The notes below the pieces were generated by a model. That model saw nothing but the letters and a program-made list of their open reading frames with translations, was not told the origin of the DNA and ran no database searches. 64,000 bases of DNA from Pseudorasbora parva. Lineage: Eukaryota > Chordata > Actinopteri > Cypriniformes > Gobionidae. Shown piece by piece: positions 11,584 to 23,033 of this stretch; position 1 is the first letter of the stretch; every line of letters begins with the position of its first letter. The position numbers were made by a program, and so were the translations under genes. Where the stretch lies: the NCBI RefSeq assembly GCF_024679245.1, contig NC_090175.1, positions 53,765,713 to 53,829,712 of the forward strand, given 5' to 3'.

Positions 11584-14340
11584 CGAATATCATTATTTAT
11601 CAAATCGATTGCCTTTAAATATGACTTACCATGTTCTTGGCAGGACTGCATGAGATTCAGCTGCATATTGTTAGTGTTAAATATATACATAAGTCTGTGT
11701 GGACTGTAAAGAGTATTAAGCCATGCGTGCTCAAACACAATTTGTTAGAGATGTTAAATGAGGTCATGAACACTCAGTTAAGCAAAGGTTATAAGCAGCA
11801 GGCATATTTGATTTGTTTGTAATTGGTGTGGTATCTACTTTATAGATAAACCAAGCATATTCATATTTATGTATTTGGGCATTGGACTGTTTGAATCCAT
11901 GTATAAAGCCCTTATTTAAATGCAGAGCTTTGTAATACCTTTCGGTTTATGCCAATCCACTGAGAGGTTAGTGCCAGCCGCACTGCACAGGGAATTTCTT
12001 AAAGGCAGACAAATGCTAATTCATGTTAATTTCTTGCAAAATTACATTCTTACAGCACCCAACAATTATTCCCACGGGTCAAAGCGAAACAGACCATTGT
12101 TATTGCCCAGACTTTCTTATGAGGTTACACCAAACAGGAACAACGGCTCCATCCGTGGAGGGCTTATGAACGATACGAATACTTCAGCACTGCATGTGAA
12201 TGGAACTCTTAGGAATGTGTGATGTAATGATTTGAAGAATTAGAAGAAGTGTGTTATTAAGCAGAAGTGCAACATTTAAAGTTTAGTGCATTTGACCCAG
12301 TTGGAAAATGCAAATCGCATTTGCACAAGTAAAAGGCTATTTGTATCTTGAACCTGCTTCAGATGTACTTCTAATTCTTAATCATTACATCGCATGCATT
12401 CTATGTTTGTGTTGCAGTCAGCTTCCTTTTATTTGATTATTTTAAATGTATTATTGGATATATACAGAGGTCAAGAGCAATGCAATATTTTACAGTTGAG
12501 CATAATTAGAAAACATTTTTTGTTAACTGTTCACCTTTTTAAAATTTAGATCATTTGCATAGCTTTTGCATTCTGATTATGATCATTTTTTTTTCAATGA
12601 CCATGGGAATAGTTCATACAAAAGTGAAATTAAATAAATAAATAAATATTTTAAAAGTCTGTTGGTGTGCAGTGTGTGTTGTATTACACTGGCTGACCTT
12701 CCTCAGGCCATGTATGAGTTACATATTGCTGCTGGCAACAAAGGGAAGCTAATTTGTAATCTGCAAACATTGCTTATAATCTCTGGATCCTTTATGAGCT
12801 GTTGCCTAGCAACAATACGGCACCTTTCTACATTGAGTTATGTGCAGCTTGCAGTAAAATGTGTCAAACAGAAAAGATAAACTCATATTGTGAAATAAAT
12901 TGTGTGTAGACATGAAACAAATTGATATGGACGGTAATAAGAAACAAATCTCTATGAATTTCTCAAACATACAAATTAGCCTCTCCATTATTGATTGTGT
13001 CTGTTTGAAGAAGGTATTTGCATGCATATCTTTCACCCACGTCACAGATTGTATCACACCTGGTTGGTTCATTTCAACCTTGCAGAGGACGGCACCCAAA
13101 AAAAAACAAAAAAAAAGACAAGGGCCTTCCCTCATTTTCAAATGCTAATGTTGTAATCATTCATAATAATTAGGCTCTATTTAAATAAATCACTGTTCAT
13201 TAATTGCTCACCTTGGAGACCAAAGTGACTCCATCGAATATAAATATTTTCAAGATTATATATATATCTGTAAATTGGCACTTGAGCTATAATTATTAGA
13301 AATTGCAGTTCTTGGCTTTTAGCTGAACTTGCTCAGACAGGTAGTGCTACTAGTTTATGAATATGAAAAATACTATTTATGATTAATATCTCCTTTTTTA
13401 TTTCCTCCTTTACTGTAATTGGAGGCCTGTTAGGGACTGTTGCGTAAACAGACTTTTCAAAGTAAAAAAGGTTGTTTTCCTCCCTGCTCTCATAATGGAT
13501 ATATGATTAAGGGGTTTTAGAGTTCCATCAAGCGATAAAATTAGTCACAAGCATAATTGGATAAACATATTCGTGAGATATGATCATGTCACACATTTAG
13601 TGAACCATGCAACCGATTAAGGTATAACAAATTGTTTTCAGTGGGGGAAAAAACAACCCCATCGTTTTTGGAAGGGGTGTTATTTACAGGCTGAAGACTA
13701 TGAAATGTCACGCGGTGCATGCTAATTATTGTCTTAATGATTGGAGATTAGGAGATGATGCCTTTAGAGACAACTAGTTGATCTGTTAACTATGGAAGAC
13801 ACTCGACAAGAAACATTTGATTCAATTTAAATATATATATATATAATTTTTGTGCTTTTATGGAATTGTCAGCATGCAGGGAATGGAAAAGAAGAAATGT
13901 TTCTTCTTCCAAAATAACAATTTCCATATCATCCTGTTTCTAGCAGCAGAGCCGCAGCTGTTTGTCTTCAGTTGGACCAATGACAGGCTCCGCTCTGATA
14001 TAATTTTGCATCTGCAGAATATGCACATCTTGAATGAGAATTTCATCCTTTTGTCCATCTGTTTGTTTTCTATTCGGTTTATTGCATGCATTATAGTCAA
14101 AATTACAGGGCTGTGGTTGTTGTGGTGTTGCATAGCTCAGCATGATTCATTTTAGGCAATGCAATTAACGTGCAATCACATTTAAGCTCAGTAGTTAATT
14201 TTAGGAAAAAAAAAGAGTTGGTGCTGCCTCTTATTTTCTCCCTAATGAACACTATGCATAGCGTATTACAAAAATACAAGCACAATACAATGTGCAAAGC
14301 TACATATTAAAAAAAGACAAACGTGGCCCAAACAGACCTT
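11584..14340. other. long unique AT-rich stretch, possible conserved non-coding sequence
   Basis: No TE signature, long frame or RNA gene is convincing. The text is non-repetitive, with many TAATTA- and ATTTGCAT-like words and an RFX-type X-box at 12801. Such sequence is typical of regulatory deserts, but this reading is only an inference. Confidence 0.3.
12801..12813. promoter_or_regulatory. RFX X-box-like palindrome
   Basis: GTTGCCTAGCAAC fits the RFX-factor X-box consensus GTNRCC(N0-3)RGYAAC exactly, with a one-base spacer. It lies in unique sequence with no neighbouring gene in the window, so function is inferred from the motif only. Confidence 0.4.
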
Positions 14341-14621
14341 CATCAGGGTGCCAAACAATGGTTCTCAGAAGACCTGCATAGTAACGCCCTGGCAACACAC
14401 AAAAGTGCTCAATTCTCCCAGACAAGCATAATGACCAATCTTTCTCAAGGTTAGTGTGGTCACTGTATTTAGTTACCATATAGATATCATATTAGATGCC
14501 ATATCTTGTATCTCATCAATAAAGAACACTAGGCTGGAGCCGTGCTAGAGGCAAAACAATTTTTATGTGTATGCCTGTTTTGACTGTACAGCAACCTCTG
14601 TTGACACCAAACCTTTCTTGA

Positions 14622-14745
14622 TGCTTCAAGGGAATCAACTAGTCGCTGATGACGTCATTAACGGTAAAATAAGCCTGAACCTCAAGCTGAGACTCAACAC
14701 ATGCTGCCTTGTGCACAGCTATGGCATATGACACAGCGCTGCCCA
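14622..14745 (-). mobile_element. hAT-like MITE fragment related to 49600-50001
   Basis: From ACTAGTCGCTGATGACGTCA to the TATGGCATATGACACAGCG motif it matches the right part of the element at 49600-50001 in reverse orientation. One terminus and the TIRs are missing. Confidence 0.65.
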
Positions 14746-14878
14746 CAAGGCCATGGCTCCCACATAACAGCTTTTTTATCGGTTCTTTTGTCTTTGGGTC
14801 GTTAGATCTCTCACAGATGTTTGCTCATTCTAAATCAGATACAGCTAAAGTAGCACAGTAAAGATTACATATGAATGC

Positions 14879-14879
<1 letters not shown>

Positions 14880-14949
<70 letters not shown>
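14880..14949. repeat. (GA)n microsatellite
   Basis: A 70-bp uninterrupted GA run that abuts arm 2 of the 108-bp inverted duplication. Confidence 0.96.
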
Positions 14950-14950
<1 letters not shown>

Positions 14951-14951
14951 C

Positions 14952-15059
14952 TTCAGTCTAGTTAACTCCAGTGTATCATTTACTGATACTCACACATGAC
15001 AGGCACATGAACTACCAAGTTGTTTATTTAGTATGTAAATGGGTCACTAAATATTAATT
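14952..15059. repeat. 108-bp inverted duplicate, arm 2
   Basis: It is the exact reverse complement of 7828-7935, about 7 kb away. On its left is a GA tract, the complement of the CT tract beside arm 1. Confidence 0.93.
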
Positions 15060-15194
15060 ACGGAGATTACATGTGAATTCCTTCTACATGGCAGTGTCTC
15101 TTTACTAATAGTTAAGCTGTGGGGTTTAGTTACTAAGAAGTTTATGCCAGAATGTTTAATTTTCCAGTGTTCACAATACATTGATGTGCTAGTG

Positions 15195-15590
15195 AATGTT
15201 TCTGCATGTGAAGAGACCACAGCCACCAGAAAATATTGTATCCATCAAAGGGTTTAAATGGTCTGCAACAGTGCGTAGGTAGCTGGTACGTGTCAAAGTA
15301 ACATCACATGGATGGCAGAACCCAAGGTTTCCCAGCGGAACATTGCCCAAAGCATCACACTGCCTCTGTCGGCTTGCCTTCTTCCAATAGTGCATCCTGG
15401 TGCCATGTGTTCCCCAGGGAAGCGATGCACACACACCTGGCCATTGACGTGATGTAAAAGAATATGTGATCCATCAGACCAACCCACCTTCTTCCATTGC
15501 TCCATGATCCAGTTCTGATGCTCACATGCTCACTGTTGCTGATTTGGGCTTGGACAGGGGTCAGTTTCATCTGGTCTTGTGGCTGTCAGA
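15195..15590 (-). pseudogene. Tc1/mariner transposase fragment
   Basis: The minus strand encodes, in two frames, a block recognisable as the catalytic core of a Tc1-like transposase: WSD(G)S, then a PGEHMAPGC segment, GSVMLWAMF and the continuation TLTRTSYLRTVADH. The family usually has WSDES or WSDE in the first block. Here a glycine follows the aspartate. A frameshift lies near 15305-15320, and both the N-terminal DNA-binding region and the last catalytic acidic residue are missing. The reading frame is broken several times, so this is a dead fossil. Confidence 0.82.
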
Positions 15591-15723
15591 GAACAAACAA
15601 AAACTGCTGCTCTGTGTGTTTTTCCGTCATATTTGGGTGTGTTCAGATTAAAATTGCACACGCTTATTTTGTCCATTAGACTGAAAAATAAATAAATAAA
15701 TACTTAAATGTACCTGCCCATAC

Positions 15724-15736
15724 CCCCCCCCCCCCC
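15724..15736. repeat. poly-C run
   Basis: A short homopolymer of about 13 C residues, the only feature in this interval. Confidence 0.9.
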
Positions 15737-15759
15737 TGCCCCAAAAAAAGTAATCAGAG

Positions 15760-16736
15760 CTGATGTGGCCAACAGAGACAGTCTACTTGTGACCCGATCG
15801 ACCAAAACGCATCTTAGTACCCGGGGTAAACAGATCCTATGTATGTGTGTATGTATACCGTATGTCCAGGTTATTAGTTATTATTAGTTAGTTCACATTT
15901 ATTATTATTATTATGGAAAATTGTTTGAGTTTTGTTTTTAAAATAAAAGGTTGTAGCTCATTTATTATTAGTTTTGTATTATTATTTGAATTTTCACTGT
16001 AGAAACATTGTTCTAATTGTTTCACTGTTTCATTCATGTTTGATGGGAGACAATGAAGCATACTTATATAGCTAAACTCTCCTAGAAACCATTTCTATCC
16101 TGGAGGCACTTTACAAATTTTACAACATTTAATGACCCTTAGAAATACTGGCACATTTTTACAGTTCTCAGTAATTTTCCGCAACATAACCATTGCTTTT
16201 ACTCCCACCTTGTTATAAGCTCAGAGGATCACACAATGCGGCTTTTGCATGCATTTTTCATTATTATTTTTATTTATTTATAACTACCACATAATAGCAG
16301 AGTCCACTTTTGTGTCACGTACAGCCTTCGGCATGCTTTACCTCGCTCTAATGAGAGGCCAACGCAGGCCGCCGGCTTCTTCCGTAACGCCTGGCTTTTC
16401 CCTGTGGTGTAACAGGACTTACCCCGTGGTCTCACACGAGATCCTTTGGGTTGAAACCCACTAAGATGTGAGCGGCCTCTGCCTGCTTTTTTCCAGAAGT
16501 CCCCGGATGATGAAGGCATTTTTGTGTTGGTGCGGATAACAAGGCGCCTGAGCCTCGGGTGAAACCGTGCCTGTGTCTCAAAGCTAGGGAGCCTAACGAG
16601 TCATTAGGAGACAGTGCATCAAAAGCCAATCATAACCTTATGTGTAAAATATAGGTCAGTGCTCCAGCTACAACATCTGCACTGCAACATCACATATTAG
16701 TGAGTCTTAAAAGAGTGTTTTACAGACTGCACAGCA
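15760..16736. other. unique sequence, no gene seen
   Basis: 16300-16640 is noticeably richer in G+C than its surroundings, but open frames are short and resemble nothing I recognise. Confidence 0.35.
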
Positions 16737-16739
16737 TTT

Positions 16740-16838
<99 letters not shown>
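16737..16838. repeat. (TTTC)n microsatellite
   Basis: About 25 uninterrupted copies of a tetranucleotide. Confidence 0.97.
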
Positions 16839-16859
16839 ATTACTACTACTTTATAAAAA

Positions 16860-17850
16860 TAAAAAAATAACTAAGAGGAACATATATTTTGCAAAATTTT
16901 GTTCAGTTAAGTGAAAAGACCATAATAATAAAGCCGTTGGGCTGCTATGTTAAGTACTATGCTAAGTTATAATTTTATCTTTTGTTTGAATCATTTTGCG
17001 TCTCTAAGATTTATGTGTGTGTGTGTGTGCACATTGGAGGACATCATAAAGTAAGAGCATTGTTAATGTTGGAGATGAGAATTTGTCTCATGTTTGAGTT
17101 GAGTAACACTCATAATTATTCTACTGCCCACATAAAGTATGTGAAGTCAGTGTTCTGTGTTTAGTTTGAACTCTGCCTCTGAAAAAAAAAAATCAAAGTG
17201 AATTTTCTTTCAAACTAATAAATGATCTATGTGTATGGGCAATATATGTTTGCATTGTTAAATATGAAATCATAGTTGTTTTAGATACTTAAGTTTCAGA
17301 GAATATAAAGAGCGGGAGTGTGTTTGTGGGTGTTCAATAATGAAGAGATATCGTATAAATTAAAGCCTACAAAATATAGAACATGCAGAATAAATGAAGC
17401 TAAGGGAAAGAATAAAAAAATATATATTAATGGATTTCAATTCAAAGACTTCTTACTTGGCTGATAACCAATGTGAGTTTGAAAATGGGATCAATCAAGG
17501 TAAAAGCAAAGCTCTGTTTGAAGGCCAGTCATTAAAAAGCTGGAAACTCATTAATCCGGCAAACGTCATTAATACAAACAAATCACATTAAGTTGTCACA
17601 AGTCTGTTTGACTGACAAATTCACATTTGATAATTAATGATGCACTATATCAAATGGTTGGTTTATTAGTAGATATACCCCATGGTTCATTAATAAAGCT
17701 GCCAGAAAATGGCAGCGTTGACTTAAAGCATATAGCAGTATTCCCATGACCACTAACAATCATGAAAACATTTATGGAAATTAGTGAAATACTGCATTAT
17801 AAATGTCAGGGACATTTCCGTAGTTTTGAGTCATAATGACTGGATATTGC
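16860..17850. other. unique AT-rich sequence, no gene seen
   Basis: Only a short (GT)n near 17014-17028 stands out. No repeat, RNA or coding feature is supported. Confidence 0.35.
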
Positions 17851-17852
17851 TG

Positions 17853-18634
17853 AAGGAAGGAAGGAAGGAAGGAAGGAAGGAAGGAAGGAAGGAAGGAAGG
17901 AAGGAAGGGGAAGGGGAAGGGGAAGGGGAAGGGGAAGGGGAAGGAAAGGAAATGGAAGGAAGGAAGGAAGGAAGGAAGGAAGGAAGGAAGGAAGGAAGGA
18001 AGGAAGGAAGGAAGGAAGGAAGGAAGGAAGGAAGGAAGGAAGGAAGGAAGGAAGGAAGGAAGGAAGGAAGGAAGGAAAGGAAATGGAATGGAATGGAATG
18101 GAATGGAATGGAAGGAAGGAAGGAAGGAAGGAAGGAAGGAAGGAAGGAAGGAAGGAAGGAAGGAAGGAAGGAAGGAAGGAAGGAAGGAAGGAAGGAAGGA
18201 AGGAAGGAAGGAAGGAAGGGAAATGGAAAGGGAAGGAAGGAAGGAAGGAAGGAAGGAAGGAAGGAAGGAAGGAAGGAAGGAAGGAAGGAAGGAAGGAAGG
18301 AAGGAAGGAAGGAAGGAAGGAAGGAAGGAAGGAAGGAAGGAAGGAAGAAAGGAAGGAAGGAAGGAAGGAAGGAAGGAAGGAAAGGAAAGGAAAGGAAAGG
18401 AAAGGAAAGGAAAGGAAAGGAAAGGAAGGAAGGAAGGAAGGAAGGAAGGAAGGAAGGAAGGAAGGAAAGGAAAGGAAAGGAAAGGAAAGGAAAGGAAAGG
18501 AAGGAAGGAAGGAAGGAAGGAAGGAAAGGAAGGAAGGAAGGAAGGAAGGAAGGAAGGAAGGAAGGAAGGAAGGAAGGAAGGAAGGAAGGAAGGAAGGAAG
18601 GAAGGAAGGAAGGAAGGAAGGAAGGAAGGAAGGA
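17853..18634. repeat. 780-bp pure polypurine GGAA-type satellite with variant blocks
   Basis: Apart from a handful of T residues in ATGG interruptions, the plus strand is all purine. Mainly (GGAA)n, it contains a (GGGGAA)n block at about 17905-17945, a (TGGAA)n block at about 18082-18112, and GGAAA blocks at about 18379-18425 and 18465-18500. Frames are open on both strands for up to about 330 codons only because the unit lacks stop codons. Confidence 0.96.
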
Positions 18635-18639
18635 AATAC

Positions 18640-19415
18640 ACAATTGTATTTCCCTCTGAAGTGCGATGGCAACTTTAACCTTAAAGCCCTGCTTGACTGC
18701 CGGGATAAGATGAAGGCCTGGATGGCATCAAGCTTTTTACAGGGGAATTCATTTAAATCTGAGGTGGTGATTTTTGGTCCGTCAAAGTTTGCCAGAAAGA
18801 TCACACCTCACCTGGGCCCTTTAGCCACCAACGTCACCACGCAGGCCAGGAAGCTTAGGGGTGATATTTGATTCTGAGCTAAAACTCGATAAACAAATTG
18901 ATGCTGTGGTCAAAGGTAGTTTCTTTCAATTGAGGAGCATTGCCAAATTGAAGAGCTTCTTGACATTTAAAGATATGGAGACTGTGATTCATGCTTTTAT
19001 CTCGTCCAGACTGGATAATTCTTTATATCTTGGGATGCAGAAAAAAGTGCTTGCTCGGTTGCAGCTGGTAAAAAAAGGCTGTGGCCAGAATTTTGACTGG
19101 TACGAGGAAATATTCAAAGTATATCTCCCATACTGGCATCCCTGCAATGGCTCCCTGTTGATTTTAGAGTGCAATATAAGGTCTTATTAATGGGTTTTAC
19201 GGGATTGCATGCTTGCTCCAGAGTACATTTCTGGTTTGCAACAACAATCTTAGACCTTTAAGATTGTCACCGAGTCTACTTTTGAGAGTTCCCAAAGCTC
19301 GTTTGAAGACTAAAGGAGATTGTGCTTTCTGGAATAGCCTTCCTCTGCATATTAGATCATGTGACTCATTAGGATGCTTTAAATCTGTGCTAAAACACAT
19401 CTCTTCTCTCTTGCT
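18640..19415 (+). pseudogene. L2/CR1-like LINE reverse transcriptase C-terminus, degraded
   Basis: Plus-strand frames spell the C-terminal part of a non-LTR retrotransposon RT. In order: a KAWMASSFLQ segment followed by SEVVIFGPS (about 18705-18785), IFDSELKLDKQI, the LRSIAKLKSFL and AFISSRLDNS blocks (about 18860-19020), then RLKTKGDCAFWNSLPLHIRS and a SVLKHISSL end (about 19290-19405). The frame shifts near 18855 and again between 19080 and 19215. This matches the 3' region of L2/CR1-type fish LINEs. The catalytic RT core and endonuclease are absent, so it is a 5'-truncated, frameshifted fossil. The polypurine array abuts its 5' truncation point. Confidence 0.82.
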
Positions 19416-19563
19416 TACAACTGCCCATAAGGGCTGGGAGTTTGAAAAGGTTCTAGTTCTGGATTTATTGTCATTGTCTTATTAGTATTGTTGAGAGTGT
19501 AAATCACTTTAGTCAACTTATGTTGTTTTTAAACATGCCATATGGATACATGTTGATTTGATA

Positions 19564-19626
19564 GGAAGGAAGGAAGGAAGGAAGGAAGGAAGGAAGGAAG
19601 GAAGGAAGGAAGGAAGGAAGGAAGGA
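19564..19626. repeat. (GGAA)n microsatellite
   Basis: A second, shorter GGAA run, just beyond the LINE fossil. Confidence 0.96.
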
Positions 19627-19654
19627 CGGAACCTAAAAAAATGGCTGATTGAGT

Positions 19655-19900
19655 TGAAATGATTAACACCTGTGTCATGTTCCAGTAATGGGCACGAAGA
19701 CTGCATAAAGCCACCAGGAGAAGGACATGCGGGGGAGAAAGACTAGCTGGAGACTCGGGCAGCAAAGGAGACTTTGATTGAGAGCTCTTGAGAGCGTGAA
19801 TACTATTGTGAGAGAAGTTGAAGTTATTGTGAGTGCCAGTGGTGTATTTATGTGTTGTTACCACAACGACCTGAAAGAATAACGTTTTCCAGAGTCTCCA
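19655..19900 (+). repeat. degraded LTR fragment related to the 374-bp LTR family
   Basis: About 45 bp from 19661 (CACCTGTGTCATGTTCCAGT, then AATGGGCACGA) align with 37077-37130 of the young LTR (CACCTGTCTCTTGTTCCAGT, then AATGAGCGCGG), including the position of the TATA-like box (CATAAAGCC versus TATAAAACC). A GAGA-rich stretch follows in both. Ends and target duplication are not recognisable, so it is an old LTR remnant at best. Confidence 0.45.
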
Positions 19901-20329
19901 TTAAGCTGACCTTCCTTCACTATACTGAAGAGGATGTCTTCATCCTTCCTTCACTATACTGAACCTCTTTACAATTACAGACTCATTTACACCCAGGTAG
20001 TTTATTTATTTATTTATTTTTATTTTTTAAAGAACAAGTAAAAAGATATTTTTTGTTAATCAAAATCATTTTAGGTTAAATTTCAAATATGCTTTAATTT
20101 CATAATTTGAGATCTGTTTTGACCATAAATTCCTGTTCACACCAAGAGCGATTACTTTAAAAATAACTTTGTTAGAATCTAACCAACACAAAATACAATT
20201 CTGTTTATTCTGAGCGTGCTGCAGTTATGTATGTTTCAGCACAAGAGGTTACTTATTCAGAACAATAACAAAGACATAGCTTGATGATGCGCACGCACAC
20301 ACACACTCACACATAACATTCTTAATCCG

Positions 20330-20708
20330 CAAGGTTTCATATGAAGTTGGCCCACCCTTTACTGCTTCAAATCTTCTGGGAAGGCTTTCCACAAGTTTTA
20401 GCAGTGTTTTTATGGGGATTTTCTGACCATTCTTCTACAAGAGCATTTGTGAGGTCAGGCACTGATGTTAGATGAGGAGGCCTTATCTTTGGCTTGCTGT
20501 TTCTACTCTAATCCATCCCAAAGGTGTTCTATTGGGTTGAGGTGAGGACTTGCTTATCTATGTCTTAATGGACCTTGCTTTGTGTACTGATGCGCAGTCA
20601 TGTTGGAACAGGAAGGGGCATTCTCAAACTGTTCCCAAAAAGATGAGACACAATTTATTGGTATGCTGAAGCAGTAAAAGTTCCTTTGACTAGAACTAAG
20701 GGGCCAAG
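20330..20708 (-). pseudogene. Tc1-like transposase C-terminus, left part
   Basis: The minus strand reads as the C-terminal third of a Tc1-type transposase, with recognisable blocks for FQHDCA, SIKT, NPIEHLWD, LTNAL and KIP/NTLLKL. The stretch that normally carries the DWPAQSPD block is deleted, and stops occur. The other side of the same element appears to continue at 20985-21092, after an inserted MITE. Confidence 0.7.
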
Positions 20709-20709
20709 C

Positions 20710-20984
20710 TAGCCTAGAAATCTAGACGCACCCTAGCGGCAGCAAATCTAATCTGCCCGCGAGTGTCGTCTAGCAACTCTCAATACCCTTCTGAGCTGTA
20801 ATCGCCTAACTCTTGCCAGGCCAATCACATCGTGTATAGAGTCGGTGGGCGGGGCCATAATGACGACAGCCGAGTTGCGTTTGCGTGCTACCAGTAAACA
20901 CAGAAACTGGCGAACGGCGGTCTTTCAAATCAGCTTTGACCGCAACTCTGGAAGACTTGGAGTTAAGCTTTTCACAAATGTCTG
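20710..20984. mobile_element. MITE family A, copy 2 (truncated), inserted in the Tc1 fossil
   Basis: It starts with TAGCCTAGAAATCTAGACGC, the same terminus as the right end of copy 1 at 5225-5689, and matches it in reverse orientation through AGTTAAGCTTTTC. The distal terminus is lost. Confidence 0.65.
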
Positions 20985-21092
20985 TAGAAGCGTCTGCATG
21001 CCTAGTGCCTGATTTTATACTCCTGTGGGCATGGAAGTAATTGGAACACCTGAATTCAATGATTTGCAGGGGTGTCCCAATACTTTTGGCAA
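20985..21092 (-). mobile_element. Tc1-like element terminus
   Basis: It ends in GGTGTCCCAATACTTTTGGC, a typical inner-terminus motif of Tc1-like fish transposons (cf. TGTCCCAATACTTTTG). It is interpreted as the other flank of the fossil at 20330-20708. Confidence 0.5.
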
Positions 21093-21261
21093 TATAGCGT
21101 ACTTTACATTGTATCAATATTTGTGTATAGAAATAATACAGAAACAAACTATTTGTGAAATGCAATGCTAGTAACACTTTTATGGACGTACCATATCAAA
21201 GCAAACAAAGCGTCTCAACTGAAAATAACCAACGCAATCACATGGTGATACATATCAATAG

Positions 21262-22148
21262 TACGAGTTTGCAATCTCGTGGAATGTATATGCCAAAATA
21301 GGATTTGGCGTGCATATGATACGCACTTTATAATAATAGATTTTATTTATAATGCACTTTTCATTCCGAAGAATCTCAAAGTGCAACAAGGGGGGGGGGG
21401 GGGGGGATAACAACAAAAAATGAATAACAAGTAAAAATATAGAATACTACAAACAATCAACCAACACAGAAAACAGAACAGAAACAGAGCTGATGGTGAA
21501 CAGAAACAGAGCTGATGGTGGACAGAAAACAGCTGATGGTGGAAGTCTCTGTTAGCTCCGCAGCACACTGTGGTCCACTCCATGTTTCAGATTTCTCCCA
21601 GCGGCAGTGTCCCGATGACATCTCCGAGGCACGACAGCTGAAGACCAGATGATGGGTCTTCTTCATGATGATTCAAACGATGGGGATCGCTGCAGCACCA
21701 TGCAAGAGGCAGAACATTCCTCCGGGCACTTCTGTGGACACACCGGGGCCGGCGCAGATGTCGCTCCACGGTCGCAATGCAGGACGGAACAGCGGCGCAG
21801 CCGAGAAGCAGAACACCCCAACATCATGCCGGACGCCGACGACGAGAGCCCGGATGACGCTAGCCCGGTGCAAACTTCAGCCACCATGCAGCTTAAGCCC
21901 AAGGGAGACCACCAGTGAGCACCCGTGGCGAGAAACATCAAATGTCCTCCAAACCAGAAACCAACCGCAGCAATTCAAACTTTATGGAGTGTATATGACA
22001 TTCTCTTGGGTAGGATTAGTGTGGTGGGAGGGGTAGTTCGTATGTTGTAATACGCCATAAAGTGCGTATCGTATGCACGCCAAAAAACACGTACCATATG
22101 CACGTCATAACCCATTTTTACATATACATTCCACGAGATTGCACACTC
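21262..22148. mobile_element. inverted-repeat DNA element with internal insertion
   Basis: The left arm at 21262-21336 (ACGAGTTTGCAATCTCGTGG, then AATGTATATG) pairs with the right arm at about 22050-22148. The arms run about 75-100 bp, and the left arm lacks roughly 30 bp present in the right. The interior is GC-richer and starts with a LINE-like tail (next entry). No transposase is seen. Confidence 0.65.
21331..21930 (-). mobile_element. non-LTR retroelement insertion, minus strand
   Basis: On the minus strand the segment ends with CACTTTGAGATTCTTCGG, then an AAATAAAATC motif and an ATTATTA tail, as expected for an L2-like LINE or SINE 3' end. A 17-bp G run at 21390-21406 lies within it. 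The upstream part (21560-21930) is unusually GC-rich and has open frames on both strands (89-123 codons), none of which I recognise. Confidence 0.45.
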
Positions 22149-22225
22149 GTATTATTTATACGCATTTTCGTGAGATCGGGCTCAAATAATTGAGAATTGA
22201 CAAAAATATGTGTAATAAAATGTGT

Positions 22226-22292
22226 ACCTTGAATGCAATGTAAGTCGCTTTGGATAAAAGCGTCTGCCAAATGCATAAATGTAAATGTAAAT
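22226..22292 (+). repeat. SINE/LINE 3' tail
   Basis: It contains GTAAGTCGCTTTGGATAAAA, then GCGTCTGCCAAATGCATAAA and a TGTAAATG reiteration, the common 3' tail of fish L2-mobilised SINEs. A reverse-oriented relative is at 28798-28858. Confidence 0.75.
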
Positions 22293-22379
22293 AACACTAG
22301 ACTGCCAAAACGCTCGCAAGCGCCCATAGTTAGGTGCTTTTAGCAGAGTGCCTGGTGTGTTTATGCTGGCTTTCGTGGA

Positions 22380-23025
22380 AACGCGGTCTTAGAATGATTT
22401 TTAGAACTACATCTTTAGCATTATTATAATGAACGTGTCTTAACGGCGCACACAAAGTGCAGCAGTGTCTACATCTTTGTCCAAATTCATTAATTTCCGT
22501 GTGGAAAGTTTAAGAGGTGACCATTCATTATCTGCATCTAGAGTGTTTTAGTCAAGTAGAACCCATGAGTGATTTCAAGCTTTGTTTATCCTCTATGCCG
22601 TCCATTAGATGAAGGTTAGCATTGTGTGCCATTGTCTGAATAGCAGCTAATTACGGTTAGCATCTCACATTGTGAGGTCATTGATGTTAATGGAAAGTGC
22701 AGCCATGTGAAATTGTTATTAACCCATGAAATTAGATAATCTGCCTAGATTTATGATGATCAGCAGATATGTCTTTCTTATGTTGAATTGCTTTTCATTG
22801 CTTTGACATTTGCACTTATCATTATGTACTGTATGTGAGGAACCAAATACAAAGGTGTTTCTTTAATTATGGGCACTATCGTAGTGAATGTTTAAAAAAC
22901 AAGAACTTGTATCCTGTTAATAAGTTGTTGTTGTTGTTTTTTTCATTGTACATGCATTAATTGTTTTTATTTGTCTTGTCTTTATTGTATTTACATTTGA
23001 ACATTTTATTTTACACTGCATCCCC
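22380..23025. other. unique sequence, no gene seen
   Basis: Non-repetitive and AT-rich with no coding support. Confidence 0.35.
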
Positions 23026-23033
23026 AACAGTTT

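Noticed and set aside
13850..14155. 101-codon plus and 91-codon minus frames in unique sequence
   Set aside because: Composition is that of random AT-rich DNA. No splice-bounded or family-like segment was recognised.
17781..18871. Several overlapping frames of 196-332 codons on both strands (FLPS/EGRK repeats)
   Set aside because: They are translations of a stop-free GGAA-type polypurine tract in multiple frames at once. No start context, domain or non-repeat coding sequence supports a protein.
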